From Physocladia obscura (taxonomy: Eukaryota; Chytridiomycota; Chytridiomycetes; Chytridiales; Chytriomycetaceae), in contig JADGJH010000836.1 of NCBI GenBank assembly GCA_027596945.1, forward strand, positions 1 through 13,967: a stretch of 13,967 bases of DNA, in the 5' to 3' direction. A program made the translations under genes and the position numbers. Shown piece by piece: positions 1-11,125 of this stretch (position 1 is its first letter; every line of letters begins with the position of its first letter). The notes beneath the pieces were generated by a model. That model was given only the letters and a program-made list of their open reading frames with translations, made no database searches and was not told the DNA's origin.

Positions 1-17
1 AGATTATACCACACTAG

Positions 18-251
18 TCTGTGTATCAATCGAAAACAGCTCATGGCCTTGTTAGTAATATTCTTTGCCATTCATCAAGCACTTGGTTTTGTCAAATTGA
101 GCTGGAGTTTCCTTCATTGTCTTACGCTTGTGTGACAGCAATTGACTTTTTTCAAACACAGACTCACTCTATTCGATCACAATTAGTTGATTGTGTGTTC
201 AAGTTCATTTATCCTCTCCTTCGAGGAGGGATTAATATTTGGAACAATTAA
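18..251 (+). CDS. Possible terminal exon of an unrecognised gene (5' end outside window)
   Basis: An open frame of 77 codons runs from just after a possible splice acceptor (CACACTAG, AG at 16-17) to a TAA at 249-251. There is no ATG near its start, so it would be the last coding exon of a gene that begins before the window. The C-terminal half reads like folded protein: alternating hydrophobic and polar residues, with Ala-Ile-Asp-Phe-Phe and Phe-Ile-Tyr-Pro-Leu-Leu stretches that suggest helices of a repeat protein. I do not recognise the family. No AATAAA follows at close range. It could equally be a chance open frame. Confidence 0.3.
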   Translation, partial: SVYQSKTAHGLVSNILCHSSSTWFCQIELEFPSLSYACVTAIDFFQTQTHSIRSQLVDCVFKFIYPLLRGGINIWNN

Positions 252-868
252 AGTTTTCTACTTTGAGTAGATGAGCTTGGCCTTTAATCAAAATGACCTA
301 AAGTGGTCGAAAATATGGGATGGCAACTGTTAAGAAGGTTAAATTTATTTTTCTTCCTCAATGATATAGGAATGATTGCTGTATGGATTTTTATATACGG
401 TTCCAATTGGAAGAGTTTTAAGGTACTTAGATCGAACCCTTGTAAGACAACACACTTCATAAATTTAATTATAAAATAAATAAATACACGTTGAATTAAT
501 TTGGAATTGAATACTGGATACTGTGATGCCACATCCTTTGATATTTTAATTTCACATTTCAAAAAAGTCTAGTTTGCTGGAATCCTATGAGAAGGCATTG
601 TATTTCAAGGGAGGTAATTCTTGTTTTATCTGAATGGAAAATGGGAAAAAGGTTTAAGGTTGGACATTTTTGGGATTTGAAGTGTGTTCATGTGTTTCAA
701 ATAATTAAGCACGTGTAATCACCAAAATTCCAAACATGATCATTTTTATTAAAAGCCGTAAGAAGAAAAGAGTAAAATGAAAACCAGTCCTCACAACTTT
801 CACTTGGAAAATCTCATGGATGTTTGAAAACTGATTTTAAAACTGACCAAATACGATTCTAGTTTGAT
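252..868. other. Gene-free stretch (617 bp)
   Basis: AT-rich sequence between the possible terminal exon and the first exon of SKA3 that I can follow. A 92-codon antisense frame at 284-562 has no recognisable motif and no splice context, so I do not call it. An additional 5' exon or the 5' UTR of SKA3 could lie here, because the first exon I can follow is preceded by an acceptor-like TCTAG. Confidence 0.5.
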
Positions 869-2618
869 ATGAGTTGCAAATTGTCAGCGAACCAATTGGA
901 ATTTCAAGAGCAACAAAAGCAACAAATTTTTGCAACGTTGAAATTTCTTGGTTTTTTGAAATATTATTTGTTTTGAAATGATTGCAGTAACCAAGCAACA
1001 ACAAATCAATACGCTTGAAACCATTGAAGGAAACATAAAAAGCGTAATGTGAGGCTGTTTTTACAATTATTATTATTTTAATAAACTGATTTGTAAACAG
1101 TTCAAACCTATCCCTCAACAATACCGCAAAGAGTGTTCAGGATGCACTTGATGCTTGTCTTGCTCTGGAAATTGCTCTTGAGCTGTTTTTGGAACAGTCA
1201 AAGAATCAATCTGAAGTAAAAGATGCAGCGAGATGGGACCGTGCACTGCAGGTGTGTTAATCGCAATAGCATTGAACCTTAGGCAATGTTTCACTGCCAA
1301 AAAAATTTATATAATTATGCAATCAGAACAAAGCCGCCGCCGCACAAATACAGGCTCATTTTATAAAGTTCGGCTATAAGCCAGGTTTTTATTTCTTTGC
1401 AGCTGATGGTCGTTTAATACTTAAACAACAAAACAAAAAAACGAACTGATCAGCTGTGGAACTAAACATACAGCCAAATTCAGTCGAACCTATAACACCG
1501 CAAAAAAAAAACGAACTTAAGTCGCGTTTAATGACTCCGGGAGCCGTACTTGGAGATAATATTGGCGGCCTTGTCGGCGCTAACGATTTTGAGGACAGCA
1601 ACCAAACGACAAACATTGGCACGGAAACTGATAATGATGCATCGTTAATTAGCACACCGAAAGCGAAACAACCAAAGCAAGGATTTAATCAATACGATGA
1701 TGAAGACGATGAAGACGATGGCTATGCTAACCTCATTCTCAGAACGCGTCAGGGTGAAGACGAAGATCCGCCAAGCCCAACTCTTGAGTCTCTTGGAATC
1801 TCAAAATATGCGCTCGGGCTATTAAATGGCGTTATTTCCGAAGATCGAAACTCATTGCCTGTACCAACTAGTTCAACAAGCTCAGCTAACTATGCTGACA
1901 GCATGAATGATTCAAAGATGCACACGCCAATCGCAAAGGCCCGCAGCGTTGTGGCGTTGAAATATGCGTCATCAGATGCGAGCAGGTCGTCGCCAAATGT
2001 GCCTGAGATCACACCAACGCCTCTACATCATCATATTTCGGATCCGAATTCTATCTTTGGAGATTTGATTCGGATAATCCGTGTTGATGAGTATGCAAAA
2101 TTGCCTGACTATTTGAGTGCACAAATGTCTTTGGATGTGGGGAATTTATGTTCTTAAATACCCTTTAATTTTTTTTAAAATTTTTAATATATATATTTTT
2201 TTTAATATCAGCTGTTGAATGAAATGGTTACAGGTGAATATTTTATTTTATTTCGTTATTTACATACACTTACCGTCGCTTTTATTTACTTGATAATCTC
2301 ATTATATTATCAAAAAAAATAAAAATAAAAGAAATCAATGAGTACATCACAGATAAAAGATTTCAAGGAATGGACGATGATGTTCGCATTGGGAACTCGG
2401 ATTCATTGTCACTAGATGAACTTACAAAAGTTGCTGCATCTATTGGTCTGTTTATTTATTTGAACAATTAATATTTAAGTTTTGTGTTTCTTCCATTAAT
2501 TTTTATTGCTTAAACAGATTCTTCAAAAATCAAACCGGTTTTGGTTGCACTCCTTCATCTTGGAAGAGTCACAAGTCATGATGATAGGAAAGGCAACAAA
2601 AGATATCTTGTTGCATAA
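869..2618 (+). CDS. SKA3: SKA3-like outer-kinetochore protein (8 exons)
   Basis: Exons 869-950, 988-1048, 1101-1251, 1327-1384, 1454-2136, 2212-2233, 2332-2445 and 2518-2618 join in phase across seven GT-AG introns (37-98 bp) to give 423 residues; human SKA3 has 412. SKA3 is a subunit of the SKA complex, which holds kinetochores on microtubules. Residues 1-117 are a Gln/Leu-rich coiled-coil region ending in the family-like HFIKFGYKP (human YFQKYGYSP). Next comes a disordered, Ser/Thr-Pro-rich middle with an Asp/Glu run near residue 199. The motif SPTLESLGISKYALGL at about 225-240 matches human TPKLEHFGISEYTMCL. From about 320 to the end lies a compact domain (EYAKLPDYL, SLDELTKVAASI, KIKPVLVALLHLGRV) like the C-terminal domain I recall from plant SKA3. 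The start at 869 follows an in-frame TAG and an acceptor-like site, so another 5' exon is possible. The family call rests on motifs only. Confidence 0.75.
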
Positions 2619-2969
2619 AAAAAGTTTTTTATTTTTATTTTTGTTTTGTAACACTGGAGTAAGTTCCTCAATGCAATTGTTGTTAAGGTACAGAAGATCA
2701 CGAATTATTCTGGCAGTCTTCCACTTAATTTGTTAATGCAAGAAGGAAATAGGATGACCAAAAAAGTGTGTCTGCACTTTAGATGAACAAAGTTCACTAG
2801 AATATTCTCGGAAAGTTTCGGTGTTTGAAGCATCAAAAATTCACAAGCGAGCCTGTTCTAGCCACATAAGACCTTCGAATTTATTACGTGATAATTCAAG
2901 AGTGGTTAAATTATATTTTATTCGGATCACATCCACAAGGTTTTCAGTCAATTTTCAAGAAAAAAAATA
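2619..2969. other. Intergenic SKA3-TOE1 (351 bp)
   Basis: Right after the SKA3 stop come A-rich then T-rich runs (about 2617-2645) that may be part of the 3' end signal; I see no AATAAA. The rest holds no coding pattern and should contain the TOE1 promoter and 5' UTR. No TATA box or other element stands out. Confidence 0.5.
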
Positions 2970-4660
2970 ATGCAAGGAACCAGAATTACACGGATAAACG
3001 AAGCGCAACTTAGCCGCAAACTGCTGCAACTTGTATCCCAAGCGGAATTTATTGCAATCGATACTGAATTTACGGGACTTGGCGACAGAAAATCCAGCCT
3101 CGAAAAAGACTTGCGGTTGCGGTGAGTCTAGTCTGTTGTTTTTGTTAATTTTTGGTAATTTTATTCAATACTTGCTGAGCCAGATATGCTGCCCTACGCG
3201 ATACAGCTACACGTTACGCGCTGCTTGGCCTCGGAGTTTGTATTTTCATTGCGAATACAGACGAAAAGCATTGCAAAACGTACACATCGCATGCTTTCGA
3301 TTTACCTCTCACGCCGCTGCATCCCCACTCAGTTTCACCTTCTTCGCTTGCATTTCTCGTCGACAACGGATTCGATCTTAATGCTGCTGTACGCGAAGGA
3401 CTTCCTTTCGATCCCACACCCGATGATTCGAGTACGAGTAAAATCTTGATTAGAGATTTGTTTGCCGCAATTGTTTCTCGCGCTACTGTTGCTCCATTGG
3501 TCGTGCATAACGGACTTCTCGATCTTATGTTTCTTTACCATTCTTTCTACGCGCCACTTCCCGCAACGCTTGATGTTTTTGTTGCAGATCTTGCTGACAT
3601 GTTTCCTGCTGGGCTTGTTGATACAAAGTATATTGCTGATTACGTTAGTCGAGAGCAAGCTTCGTTCTTATCGTATTTGTTTCGCAAATGGTATATAGTT
3701 TTGTTGCTGTTCAATTATGCGTTTTCAACCGCCAAAAAAAAAAAAAAAAAAGCCAGCGTAGAAATATGAAATCTCCATTATTTTCAATCTCAATGGCAGC
3801 GCCAATTCCAGCGTCGCTTGAACTTTCAAAAGAGATATGTCTTCCAAATGGAGCTCTCAGCGCGTCTCGTTCGTTGGCAATTCTCTCAAAACCCGCTCCT
3901 TCGGCAACGGCAATTCGAAACGCAAAAAGAAGAAAATCGTCCGCCGCATCAAAAAATACTCATTGTATTCAATACGCTGTGAGTGAAATAATTTTAACAA
4001 GTTCCTCCTTTTTTGTTCACATCTTTTTTCCTCCTAAAGTCCCACGGATATTGTCCAAATGGATCTGTATGTCCGAAATCCCACAACCTAGATGTGATTT
4101 TAAATGCTGAAGAAGAAGAAGCTGCACGCCAACAGGCCCGTAAAAGCGGCAATACTATTAGTGGTGCAAGCAGTAAAAAGTCAAAAAATTATGATGCCGA
4201 TCAAGAATCAAACCTAGCTGTGCAAAATTCAATTCAACTGTCCGAAAACGGCAAAAAAGACAATTGCTTATCAAAAATAGTTTTCGCAAAAGAATCAGCC
4301 TCTTCTATTACGACTATACAATCACCTGCCAATGAATCATCAACCGTTTCTTTAATCCCATCATTAGATTCTTTTGAAACATATCATTCAGCATGCTTTG
4401 ATTCGTACATGACAGGATTTGTATTTTGCTCACAGCAAATGCAGCATTTGTCTTCACTATCGGTAATTAATGGAACGGACAAACCAATAAACGGAGTGTC
4501 TGTGGATTTAGTTCAATTTGTGAAGCAACATGGAAATAAGCTTTATTTAATGGGAAAGGATGTTCCGTTGAACATCTTAGCAAGTGCATTCACAAGGAAC
4601 AGTGACGGGCATTTGAAGAACAAACGAGTTGCAGCTTTGCGAGTGAAAGAATCAGATTGA
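2970..4660 (+). CDS. TOE1: TOE1-like DEDD 3' exonuclease with CCCH zinc finger (4 exons)
   Basis: Exons 2970-3121, 3184-3690, 3753-3978 and 4040-4660 join in phase to give 501 residues (human TOE1 is 510). TOE1 is a nuclear CAF1-family deadenylase that trims 3' tails of small nuclear RNAs. The catalytic set is present: D31 and E33 in FIAIDTEFTGLGDRKS; H159 and D164 in VVHNGLLDLMFLYHSFY; D197 in FPAGLVDTKY; and H411 and D416 in the late block HSACFDSYMTGF. A CCCH finger (C-X8-C-X5-C-X3-H) sits between the third and fourth motifs, as in TOE1. Its first Cys lies in exon 3 and the other ligands in exon 4, which confirms that splice. A charged, Ser-rich linker follows the finger. ATG 2970 is the first Met of the frame; human TOE1 has a longer N-terminus. 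Introns are 61-62 bp. Intron 2 ends in 18 A before AG. Confidence 0.92.
3691..3752 (+). other. TOE1 intron 2 with an A18 tract at its acceptor
   Basis: The 62-bp intron starts GTATAT. It ends in 18 consecutive A (3734-3751) followed directly by G, in place of a pyrimidine tract. The acceptor is fixed by the protein: joining at 3690/3753 restores the TOE1 sequence RKCQRRN (human RKCEREN). The next AG (3755-3756) would lead to an early stop. The exact run length may be a sequencing uncertainty but would not change the splice call. Confidence 0.75.
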
Positions 4661-4779
4661 AAAAAGTTATTTCGTGAATTTCACATAGTTCTGTTAACAT
4701 GGCTTGGTCAGTTTATTGATCTTTGCAATTTTGAAATGCAACAAACTTTGAGGTTCAAAAACAATTTATTCCATCAAAA

Positions 4780-5638
4780 TCAAAATTGTCCGACAACAGC
4801 GACAGCAACAGTTGCCAGCCTCTTACTATGCACGTTTAGTTGCTTTAACCGTTCGCTATAAGTATCCTATAATGGGTTTGTGATCGTCGTTGTAAAAATA
4901 CCCGCAAATGCTATCGAGTTGTCAAAAAAATATGAAACCACCACCCATCGAAAACGACGTTACGAAGTTAGCGCTGCATTATGTATTCATTGCAATCAGT
5001 TGTGGATTAGTGTGTGGAATGGCGACGCAAGTAGCGATTACGAAAAAGACACAGGCGGGAGTTTCATACGAAATGGATTCGATTATGATGACAGCAATCT
5101 TCGTGGGAATCTCGACGGCCACATGGCTTGTTCCAACGTTTTTGTGTGTGTGCCGGCACTTGATCGGGCGTTTCAGGCATTCTGGGACCGCCATCGAGTC
5201 TCCCAGAAAATGCGTTTCTGGGTCTGGTATTTGTTTGTGAATGCCGGATCGCTTGCGCTTTGGTCTGTTATTACCACGTTGTTTTGGGATGTTACGTTGG
5301 TGTGTTGGGTTAATTTGGGCGATGGCGCCGAATTAAATCCTTATGAATCTGATGTTTATGACCAGTTGACAAATATTTGGTAAACAAAAGATGCCGAATT
5401 TGTGAATTTTTGCTAAAAAGATGTATCTTTTTTTATGTTCTATGCTGTTTTCGTAGTTGCAGCAATATTTGTCAATTTGTATCTGGTTGTTGATGAGCAG
5501 ATGCAAGTCCAGTTTGCAACTGGCGAGGATAATACCCAAGAATTGTTAAAAGGAAACTCAGTGTATCCATATGGAACTTCAGGAGTCACTGACCTGGAAA
5601 TGAAACCAATCGCACCAGGAACTATATCATCTAGTTAG
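4780..5638 (+). pseudogene. Tandem copy A of the four-span membrane protein, broken
   Basis: Copy A matches the intact copy at 6094-7271 over three exon-like blocks (about 4797-4875, 4972-5379, 5437-5638), with roughly four fifths of residues the same by eye and many silent changes. It has three separate lesions. (1) The first block has no usable ATG: an in-frame TGA lies at 4749-4751 and the only later Met is the last full codon. (2) One base is missing in a TG run at 5143-5152, confirmed by block length (408 versus 409 bases), so the frame stops at 5240. (3) The second intron ends in AT where copy B has AG. Synonymous divergence and retained membrane spans point to a long functional life and recent loss. 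A sequencing error could explain one lesion but hardly all three. AATAAA at 5766-5771 may be its old poly(A) signal. Confidence 0.8.
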
Positions 5639-6093
5639 TTGCATAATCGCAAAACAAATACACAGAGGTTTTACTGTTTTCACTTTTTGTTGTTTTAACC
5701 GACAGCTAGACCCAAACCGACGCGGTTGACTTCAGTAAGTAAGGTGGAGTTCAACAACTGCAATCAATAAATAATTATTTTGATCATCCTTGTATACCTG
5801 ACCAAATACCAATCGTATCTTCTCAATAGAGGGTCAAGAAAGGCATGAGTCCCTCAAAACTCATCCTGTTTTTATCGTCTTTGAACCAGCACTTCTATCG
5901 CAGAATATAAGATGAATTTCCAGAAAATGACAAGAATTTGTCTGCGAAAATTGAAATGAAAATTTGCTCTTGGTTTCTTGGCTTTGAAGGCGGCTTGCTT
6001 TTGGAAGAGAACTAATCAAAACAAAGAAACCAATCAATCGCCAATAACTCAATAACCACTAAACGACTCAATTACTCAATCAAATACAAGCGA
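5639..6093. other. Intergenic between the tandem copies (455 bp)
   Basis: Contains a possible poly(A) signal of copy A (AATAAA, 5766-5771) and the region upstream of copy B, which turns A/C-rich over the last 80 bases before the ATG. Antisense frames here show no domain. Confidence 0.5.
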
Positions 6094-7271
6094 ATGGAGC
6101 AGCAAAGGCAGCCACGTAATCCGCAACGTCAGCAGTATCAGCAATATCAGCAACAGCAACAACACCACGCAAAGCAGCAAAAACAACACCAGCAACAACA
6201 GCAACATCAACCACATCAGCCACCACAGCAGCGCCAGTTTCCCCCGCGCCAATCTTCAGCTTCTCGATCGAGACAACAAACGCCAACAAACGATCATTCG
6301 CACAACAACCAATCTCACTCACAATCCCGCCGGCAATATGACGATATCGAGAATCAGTTACTGCCCATCCAACAGCCTGTCCAGTCGATCCAGTCAGTCA
6401 CCTACTATGCGCGTCTGATGGCCCTGAGCGAGCGTTACCGATATCCGATCATGGGTGTGTTCCGTTTTAATTACATAATCATCTTTAATAAGAAAAAAAC
6501 AGCCATGCACTATGGATTTATTGCAATCAGTTGCGGCCTTGTGTGTGGAATGGCAGCACAAGTCGCTATTACCAAGAAAACGCAGGACGGAGTTACGTAC
6601 GAAATGGACTCGATCATGATGACAGCAGTCAGCGCAGGATTATCGACGGTCGCGTGGTTTGTACCGACACTTCTATGCGCAGTGCCGGCACTGGATAGGG
6701 CGTTTCAGCGGTTTTTCGATCGAATACGGTTTGTCCAGAAATCGCGTTTCTGGGTGTGGTTTTTGCTTGTGAACGGTGGGTCGTTTTGTCTCTGGACGGT
6801 TATCACCACGTTATTTTGGGATGTTACGTGGGTCTGTTGGATTGACTTGGGCGATGGTGCTGAGTTGAATCCGTACGAATCGGATGTGTGTGATCAGCTG
6901 ACAAATATTTGGTAAATCTCAGTTACATTTTTTTTTTTTTTTTAACGAGAAAATCTTTCTGCTACGTGCTCAATTATTTCTTCTCCTTTAGGTTCTATTC
7001 CGTTTTTGTCGTTGGGGCGATTTTTATAAACCTGTATCTCGTGGTTGACGAACAAATGAAACTGCAGTTTGCGAATGGCGAGGATAAGGAAGAAGATTTG
7101 ATCAAACTGAACCATGTCTATTACTCGGACGAGGATAACTACAATGATGCCTGTGCGAGTGATAGCAGCTTCCAGTACAATGACCTGCAGCAATCTAACC
7201 AACAAAATTATACAAAACCAGCAACCAATAATGCGAAGCCAAAGTCTTCCAATAATAGGTCGCATGCGTGA
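6094..7271 (+). CDS. Four-span membrane protein with Gln/His-rich N-terminus, copy B (intact, 3 exons)
   Basis: Exons 6094-6454, 6503-6911 and 6992-7271 give 349 residues. Residues 1 to about 95 are Gln/His/Arg-rich and low in complexity, likely cytosolic and disordered. Four hydrophobic segments follow: from YGFIAISCGLVCGM, from MMTAVSAGLSTVAW through LLCAVPAL, from FWVWFLLVNGGSFCLW, and from FYSVFVVGAIFINLYLVV. The best-kept block between copies is LFWDVTWVCWIDLGDG plus ELNPYESDV, between spans 3 and 4. The tail is acidic, then Asn/Gln-rich. I do not recognise the family; the topology suggests a small integral membrane protein with no visible catalytic motif. The exon 2/exon 3 splice restores TGG TTC TAT in frame. 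The first intron (48 bp) is itself open and a multiple of three, so a 16-residue-longer form is possible. Confidence 0.8.
6124..6238 (+). repeat. CAG/CAA/CAY tract coding for Gln/His-rich sequence
   Basis: Interrupted CAG, CAA and CAC/CAT codons encode most of the copy B N-terminus. The broken copy A keeps only a short trace (RQQRQQQ, about 4794-4815). The tract has therefore either expanded in B or been lost in A. Confidence 0.8.
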
Positions 7272-7460
7272 CTTTTCTTTATTCCTTTACTTTTTTCTTT
7301 CTTTTCGGGCTCTCATTTGATTTATGTATCAAGCATGCAATTAAAATGCACTACTATCGAATACTATTTTCTGTTTCAATTTCATGAATGCAAAAAGAAA
7401 TAATCATTGCGCACAAAATACTCAGCACTTCAATACAAGGAAAAAATGATTCACTTAAAT

Positions 7461-9229
<1,769 letters not shown>

Positions 9230-9302
9230 TTTTTTTACTTTTTTGAATGAAATCATTTTTCTGAGTCACAACAAACGATTGAAACAAAGAAACTTTGGCA
9301 AA

Positions 9303-9346
9303 CAACAACCATAATCATAGCCATAAACATAACCGCAACCATCACG
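9303..9346. repeat. Imperfect six-base tandem repeat upstream of DUS2
   Basis: About seven diverged six-base units, roughly ATAAYC on the + strand (ACAACC, ATAATC, ATAGCC, ATAAAC, ATAACC, GCAACC, ATCACG), lie 75-120 bp upstream of the DUS2 start. Read on the + strand they could encode alternating Asn/His, but no gene context supports coding. They may be simple repeat or promoter sequence. Confidence 0.5.
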
Positions 9347-9359
9347 CGTGAATTCAATC

Positions 9360-9769
9360 AATTAATAAACGAAAACTTCTCGGCAATCTAGACCGGGCCT
9401 TTGGCCAATCGGATGGTTGAGTGCTCGATTCTCGGAAAGATTCAGACTCAACGCGGCAGTTAATTTGTTGAAGCGCATAGTTTAATTATTTTTGAAGGCG
9501 ATGCAAATTATCTGTAAACGCATGCACACTGGCGAGGTGTTAATGCCCTCAGCTTCGAACGCGTCGATGTTTCTCGCGCAGACGACACGTTGCGACACAA
9601 AAACACGCGTCGTTTCTCGTCGGCCCAGTACTGCATTGAATTGGTGAGTGTTTTTGTGCTGAGCCGGTTCAAGTTTGAGGTTATTACGGAGGAGGACGTT
9701 ATGTATTCGTCTTCTTTAACGGTGCCAATAAAGAATGGGTTAAAGTTGAATTTTGTGGAACGTATTTAA
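9360..9769 (+). pseudogene. Decayed cytochrome P450 remnant
   Basis: An open frame without ATG runs from 9518 to the TAA at 9767-9769 and looks like the end of a fungal P450. WRGVNALSFERVD resembles the W-G-x-x-A-x-x-F-x-P-E-R segment. RRFSSAQYCIE resembles a damaged heme loop F-x-x-G-x-R-x-C-x-G with the Cys codon at 9632-9634. LSRFKFEV and SLTVPIKNGLKLNFVERI match the usual C-terminal strands. The loop lacks its Gly and Arg, and the segment after Cys, normally G-x-R-F-A-x-x-E, is missing. Upstream, in another frame, GLWPIGWLSARFSERFRLNAA (9393-9456) resembles the region before the G helix. I-helix and ExxR motifs are absent. The whole is about 410 bp where 1.5 kb is expected, so it is a fossil and no working enzyme. 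Confidence 0.6.
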
Positions 9770-11069
9770 GTTTTTGTTTTAGTTAACTTAAATGACCAGA
9801 GAGCATGGCCGTTCAGTAGACTTTCTTCTTGATTTATTTCTAATTCTCATGGTATTGGCATTCCGTGAAGAGTTTTATTAAAGGAGGAGGAAACAGTATG
9901 GGATTGTTTGGAGACCAAAAAGCCACCGAATCTGCTCCTCCAACTGTTTTCACTATTTCGAAACAAACAGTTTCCCCGGAATAAAACAACTGACTCGTTT
10001 GCCACAAAAATGATTGTGGACTTTTCATTTTGAGATGACATTGAGTTTGTGTGTGGATGTGTTGTAACAGCAAATGTTTTGGGAAATTGTTTTCAAACTG
10101 AAAAACACGAGATAGTTGCTAAAGAAGAAGGAGGAGGTGGTAGTGGTGCAACAAATGTGAGAAACACAAGTTTGCCATTTTGTAAAACTGTTTCATGATT
10201 GTGGGTTGTGCTATCGATTGTCGTGTTATGATTTTGTAGAAAAATAAAGGGAAGTGATAAGATTTGTTTCTTTATTCTATTAAAAAATGAAAATCAGTAG
10301 TGTGCTTTCGTGTGAGGTAAAACTTGCCGGTGCGACATTGGGAGGTTTAATGAATCTACTGGCACTTCCTGTAATCTCCACCAAAAGCTTGAAGTTGAAA
10401 AAACTGCTCTCTTAATTTTGTTCCGTGGAAGGGCGGAGCAAAGTCTTGATAGATTTTTTCATGATTCCAGTGTTAAAAATGATGGAAAATTGGGGGTGGA
10501 TTGAAAACAAGGCATAGTCAGTCAAAAAAAAAAAAGTAATTTATTCATCTCAATGTGCAACACACATGAATTAAGTCTGATATCATATCAATTACAATCA
10601 GCATAAACAAGAGTATTGATATTAAATTAGCTGAATTTTGCACCAAGTGTGAGTAAATGTAAAAATTGACCATAACCTAATACACCTATATGAATTTCTA
10701 TTGGGTTACTCAACGTAATGGAACCAACGATTTACATGTTTTTTGAGAGTAAATTCAAACGCAACATGAAGGATTTGAGATGAAGTTAAAATAATAACTG
10801 AAACATGGTTTACAATGAACCGTTGCCAGGCGCTGATATGGCTTGTTGGGAGTTTTCGGCACACAGGTTGAATTCTGGATACTGCCTAGGTCCGAAGCAA
10901 CAGAAATTATTAATAATCGAATTGAAAGTAAAAAGGATAACTCATCTGACTGTTGCACGTGGATAATGCGTTATGGGTGGCTGACCGAGTTTTCATCTTT
11001 TTTTCTTAAAATCAAAAAACGGACTCAAATACAAAAAGAATTATATATTAATGATAATGACGCATGAGG
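9770..11069. other. Gene-poor stretch (1.3 kb)
   Basis: AT-rich sequence with no gene I can support. Frames at 9840-10073 (-), 10755-10958 (-) and 10843-11067 (+) have no recognisable motif and no splice context. The only part with a protein-like look is an open frame at 10316-10504 (+) with Cys spacing, reported under findings. An A12 run lies near 10525. Confidence 0.5.
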
Positions 11070-11079
11070 TTTATTTATT
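11070..11079 (-). terminator. Overlapping AATAAA poly(A) signals of the tropomyosin gene
   Basis: On the - strand two overlapping AATAAA hexamers (11079-11074 and 11075-11070) lie about 50 bases downstream of the tropomyosin stop codon, a normal place for a poly(A) signal. Confidence 0.55.
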
Positions 11080-11125
11080 TGTTACTTATAATGATGAAAA
11101 ACGAGCAGCCGATTACGCAGAGTTA

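Noticed and set aside
284..562. 92-codon - strand frame
   Set aside because: AT-rich composition, no motif, no splice or promoter context; looks like chance.
837..1121. 94-codon - strand frame
   Set aside because: It is antisense to SKA3 exons 1-3, which join in phase and fit the family.
1385..1402. 18-bp GT...TTTGCAG intron in SKA3
   Set aside because: Too short for a fungal spliceosomal intron. The 69-bp alternative that ends at 1453 keeps the frame and gives the expected GYKP to VELN join.
3335..3658. 107-codon - strand frame
   Set aside because: Shadow of TOE1 exon 2, which carries the catalytic HNGLLD and DTKY blocks on the other strand.
3755..3756. Alternative AG for TOE1 intron 2
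   Set aside because: Joining there gives an early in-frame stop and loses the RKCQRRN match.
9390..9460. tRNA-like stretch with short GC-rich stems
   Set aside because: No T-loop GTTCRANNC consensus and no acceptor-stem pairing; the same bases fit the P450 remnant.
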